From assembly GCA_013042165.1 (NCBI GenBank), contig JABDQT010000013.1:1-6898 (forward strand): a stretch of 6,898 bases of DNA, read 5' to 3'. Both the position numbers and the translations under genes were made by a program. The DNA comes from Kiritimatiellales bacterium (lineage in GTDB: Bacteria; Verrucomicrobiota; Kiritimatiellia; Kiritimatiellales; Pontiellaceae). This document shows positions 5,569 through 6,898 of the stretch, one piece after another (position 1 is the first letter of the stretch; every line of letters begins with the position of its first letter). Below the pieces are notes generated by a model. It saw only the letters and a program-made list of their open reading frames with translations, searched no databases and had not been told where the DNA came from.

Positions 5569-6898
5569 TTATTCAAGGTCTTCCCGTGCCACCGCCTCGG
5601 TGCGACACACGGACGAATAGTCATTATAGGTCTCAATCAAAGGATCGACAGCAAAATCTCCCGCCTTCAAGCGCCGGATATTTTGATACAGTGTCGCAAG
5701 AAAGGCTTCCAGCAAATCCGGTTCATCCATGGATACCGTACTTTTTTCCAAGGCGCTGCCGATCTTGGAAAACTCCCTGTCATAGAAGCAGTAGGCTGCT
5801 TCAGTCATCGCATTCAGCTCGGGGGTATTGAATGCGCCGAAGAAAAACTGCTGCGCAGCAAATGCATAGACCGGAAGCTGGCAGTCGAGGTTGCGGCATA
5901 TATCATCCACATACTCTTCACGCTTGCTGTGCTTGCGGCTCGAACCTTTGTAATCAAGCACCCGCACCTTCTGCAGATTGCCCGTATCGGTGAAGATCAG
6001 ATCCACACGGTCGATGATCCCATGCAGCCTGACCTCGCCCAGATCAACCGCGGTATCGCCTCCGAACTTCAGTTCAAACAAAGCAGGAAAACGGTTCTCG
6101 GGTGCGCAGGTTTCAATATCATGGCGAATAAAGTTGAGTATGATCTCAAGAATCTTTTGACGTTCCGCCTTCCAAACTCCCGGATGCCCCAGATGGGCCG
6201 CATCCATTCGTTCGCTCGCAATACGTTTCGCGAAAGCCATATACTCTTTGCCGTATTCAGGAACGAATGCCGCCAGCGGGATGGCATCCACACCCGCGTC
6301 TGTTCGTTTGATCCAGCCTGCAGCCGTCTTCACCGCCCAGTACCGCGGCGCATCAATACCGCATTCGCCAAGCGCAACGGCATTGTAGATTTCCCGCAGG
6401 ATGGAGTGAATCAATCCGCCGCGATCCATCGGGTCCGGGGTATCATCCGCCATGCGGGCATCGCGTATCCCAAACACACGTTCCAGCAGGAAAATATAGC
6501 GACACTCCGCCAGCGTCTGCAATGCCGTCGGGCTCAACTCCCGCTTTAGCTCAAACCACTCCGCGATCTTGTCCTTTATCTGTTCTATATGCCCGCAGAA
6601 GATCGACGGCGTGCGCCCGCCGATGGGGGCATCCAGAAAAGCCTGCCGCTCCGTTTCGATATCGAGCATCTGAACCAGATGCTCCAGCAGGCGGGACGCC
6701 TGCGGCACGTTTTCGGTATCGAAGGCGTCCCGCCTGCCTGAAGTTGCCGCTTGCAGCGCTTCGTCCTTCGCCCGGCACAGCGGTAGCGGAACGATCGGCA
6801 GGAACGATTCACCCGGCATGGGAACACGATCTTCTGGTGCTGTGTTCTGCTGAGCTTTTAAGTGGCTGGCAAACACATTCCCTTCCTCCAGCAGACCG
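5569..6898 (-). CDS. AddB/RexB-like PD-(D/E)XK nuclease, C-terminal part (5' end outside window)
   Basis: This is the C-terminal nuclease domain of a PD-(D/E)XK exonuclease family protein (PDDEXK_1 type), related to the AddB/RexB subunit that processes double-strand DNA ends for recombination. The frame stays open to the right edge, so about 442 residues are visible. A GTG at 6876 is possible as a start, but AddB-like proteins usually exceed 800-1000 residues and most of the gene probably lies beyond the edge. Numbering from that GTG, the domain begins with LSPTALQTLAEC (114-125), then H157 (GGLIHSIL), E268 (FELKFGG), D289 (GIIDRVD), D308-Y-K310 (VLDYKGSS) and Q333 (QLPVYAFA). These are the ordered active-site residues of the family. 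Of the four Fe-S cysteines known in AddB, C125 and C424 (SSVCR) remain, while the positions of the middle two read E415 and N418. Where an AddA-type helicase partner would lie cannot be seen. Confidence 0.85.
   Translation of the reverse strand, partial: GLLEEGNVFASHLKAQQNTAPEDRVPMPGESFLPIVPLPLCRAKDEALQAATSGRRDAFDTENVPQASRLLEHLVQMLDIETERQAFLDAPIGGRTPSIFCGHIEQIKDKIAEWFELKRELSPTALQTLAECRYIFLLERVFGIRDARMADDTPDPMDRGGLIHSILREIYNAVALGECGIDAPRYWAVKTAAGWIKRTDAGVDAIPLAAFVPEYGKEYMAFAKRIASERMDAAHLGHPGVWKAERQKILEIILNFIRHDIETCAPENRFPALFELKFGGDTAVDLGEVRLHGIIDRVDLIFTDTGNLQKVRVLDYKGSSRKHSKREEYVDDICRNLDCQLPVYAFAAQQFFFGAFNTPELNAMTEAAYCFYDREFSKIGSALEKSTVSMDEPDLLEAFLATLYQNIRRLKAGDFAVDPLIETYNDYSSVCRTEAVAREDLE

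Noticed and set aside
4828..6549. A 573-codon open frame on the plus strand running antisense through both nuclease genes.
   Set aside because: The translation shows no recognisable domain, and it lies opposite two genes with complete catalytic motifs. Long antisense frames are expected at this GC content.
1..6898. Mobile elements, CRISPR arrays, tRNA or rRNA genes.
   Set aside because: No repeat arrays, terminal inverted repeats, transposase or integrase motifs, or RNA gene signatures were seen. Apart from the 131-bp and 85-bp intergenic gaps the window is fully coding.

Overview
The window looks like bacterial chromosomal DNA of moderately high GC, densely packed with genes. It holds five protein genes, two of them cut by the window edges. 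The make-up points to a Gram-negative bacterium that meets anoxia and nitrosative stress: a membrane-lipid methyltransferase, an exported protease with a secretin-type N-terminal domain, and a class I hybrid cluster protein. A member of the Kiritimatiellota/Verrucomicrobiota side of the PVC group or a deltaproteobacterium-like anaerobe would fit. This placement is a low-confidence inference, because no rRNA or other marker gene is present.

Layout. Positions 2-1018 (+) are the 3' part of a cyclopropane-fatty-acyl-phospholipid synthase family methyltransferase. Converging on it, and overlapping it by 4 bp at the stop codons, is a subtilisin-like S8 serine protease (1015-2334, -) with a signal peptide. 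A 131-bp divergent intergenic region (2335-2465) follows. It carries a near-consensus FNR/HcpR-type palindrome placed as in a class II activator promoter for hcp (2466-4058, +), the hybrid cluster protein gene. A strong, probably bidirectional hairpin terminator (4083-4110) separates hcp from a convergent minus-strand operon. That operon consists of a partial AddB/RexB-like PD-(D/E)XK nuclease (5569-6898, running off the right edge) followed after 18 bp by an MBL-fold beta-CASP ribonuclease (4144-5550).

How the genes relate. There is no single pathway across the window. The best functional link is regulatory: hcp appears to be an independent unit switched on by a CRP/FNR-family oxygen or NO sensor. 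The two nuclease genes are almost certainly co-transcribed. The most notable points are the hcp control region, the very short C-terminus of the S8 protease where it meets the methyltransferase gene, its STN-like N-terminal domain, and the apparent loss of two of the four iron-sulfur cysteines in the AddB-like nuclease. I did not find convincing evidence of a wholly new system, mobile element, CRISPR array or RNA gene.
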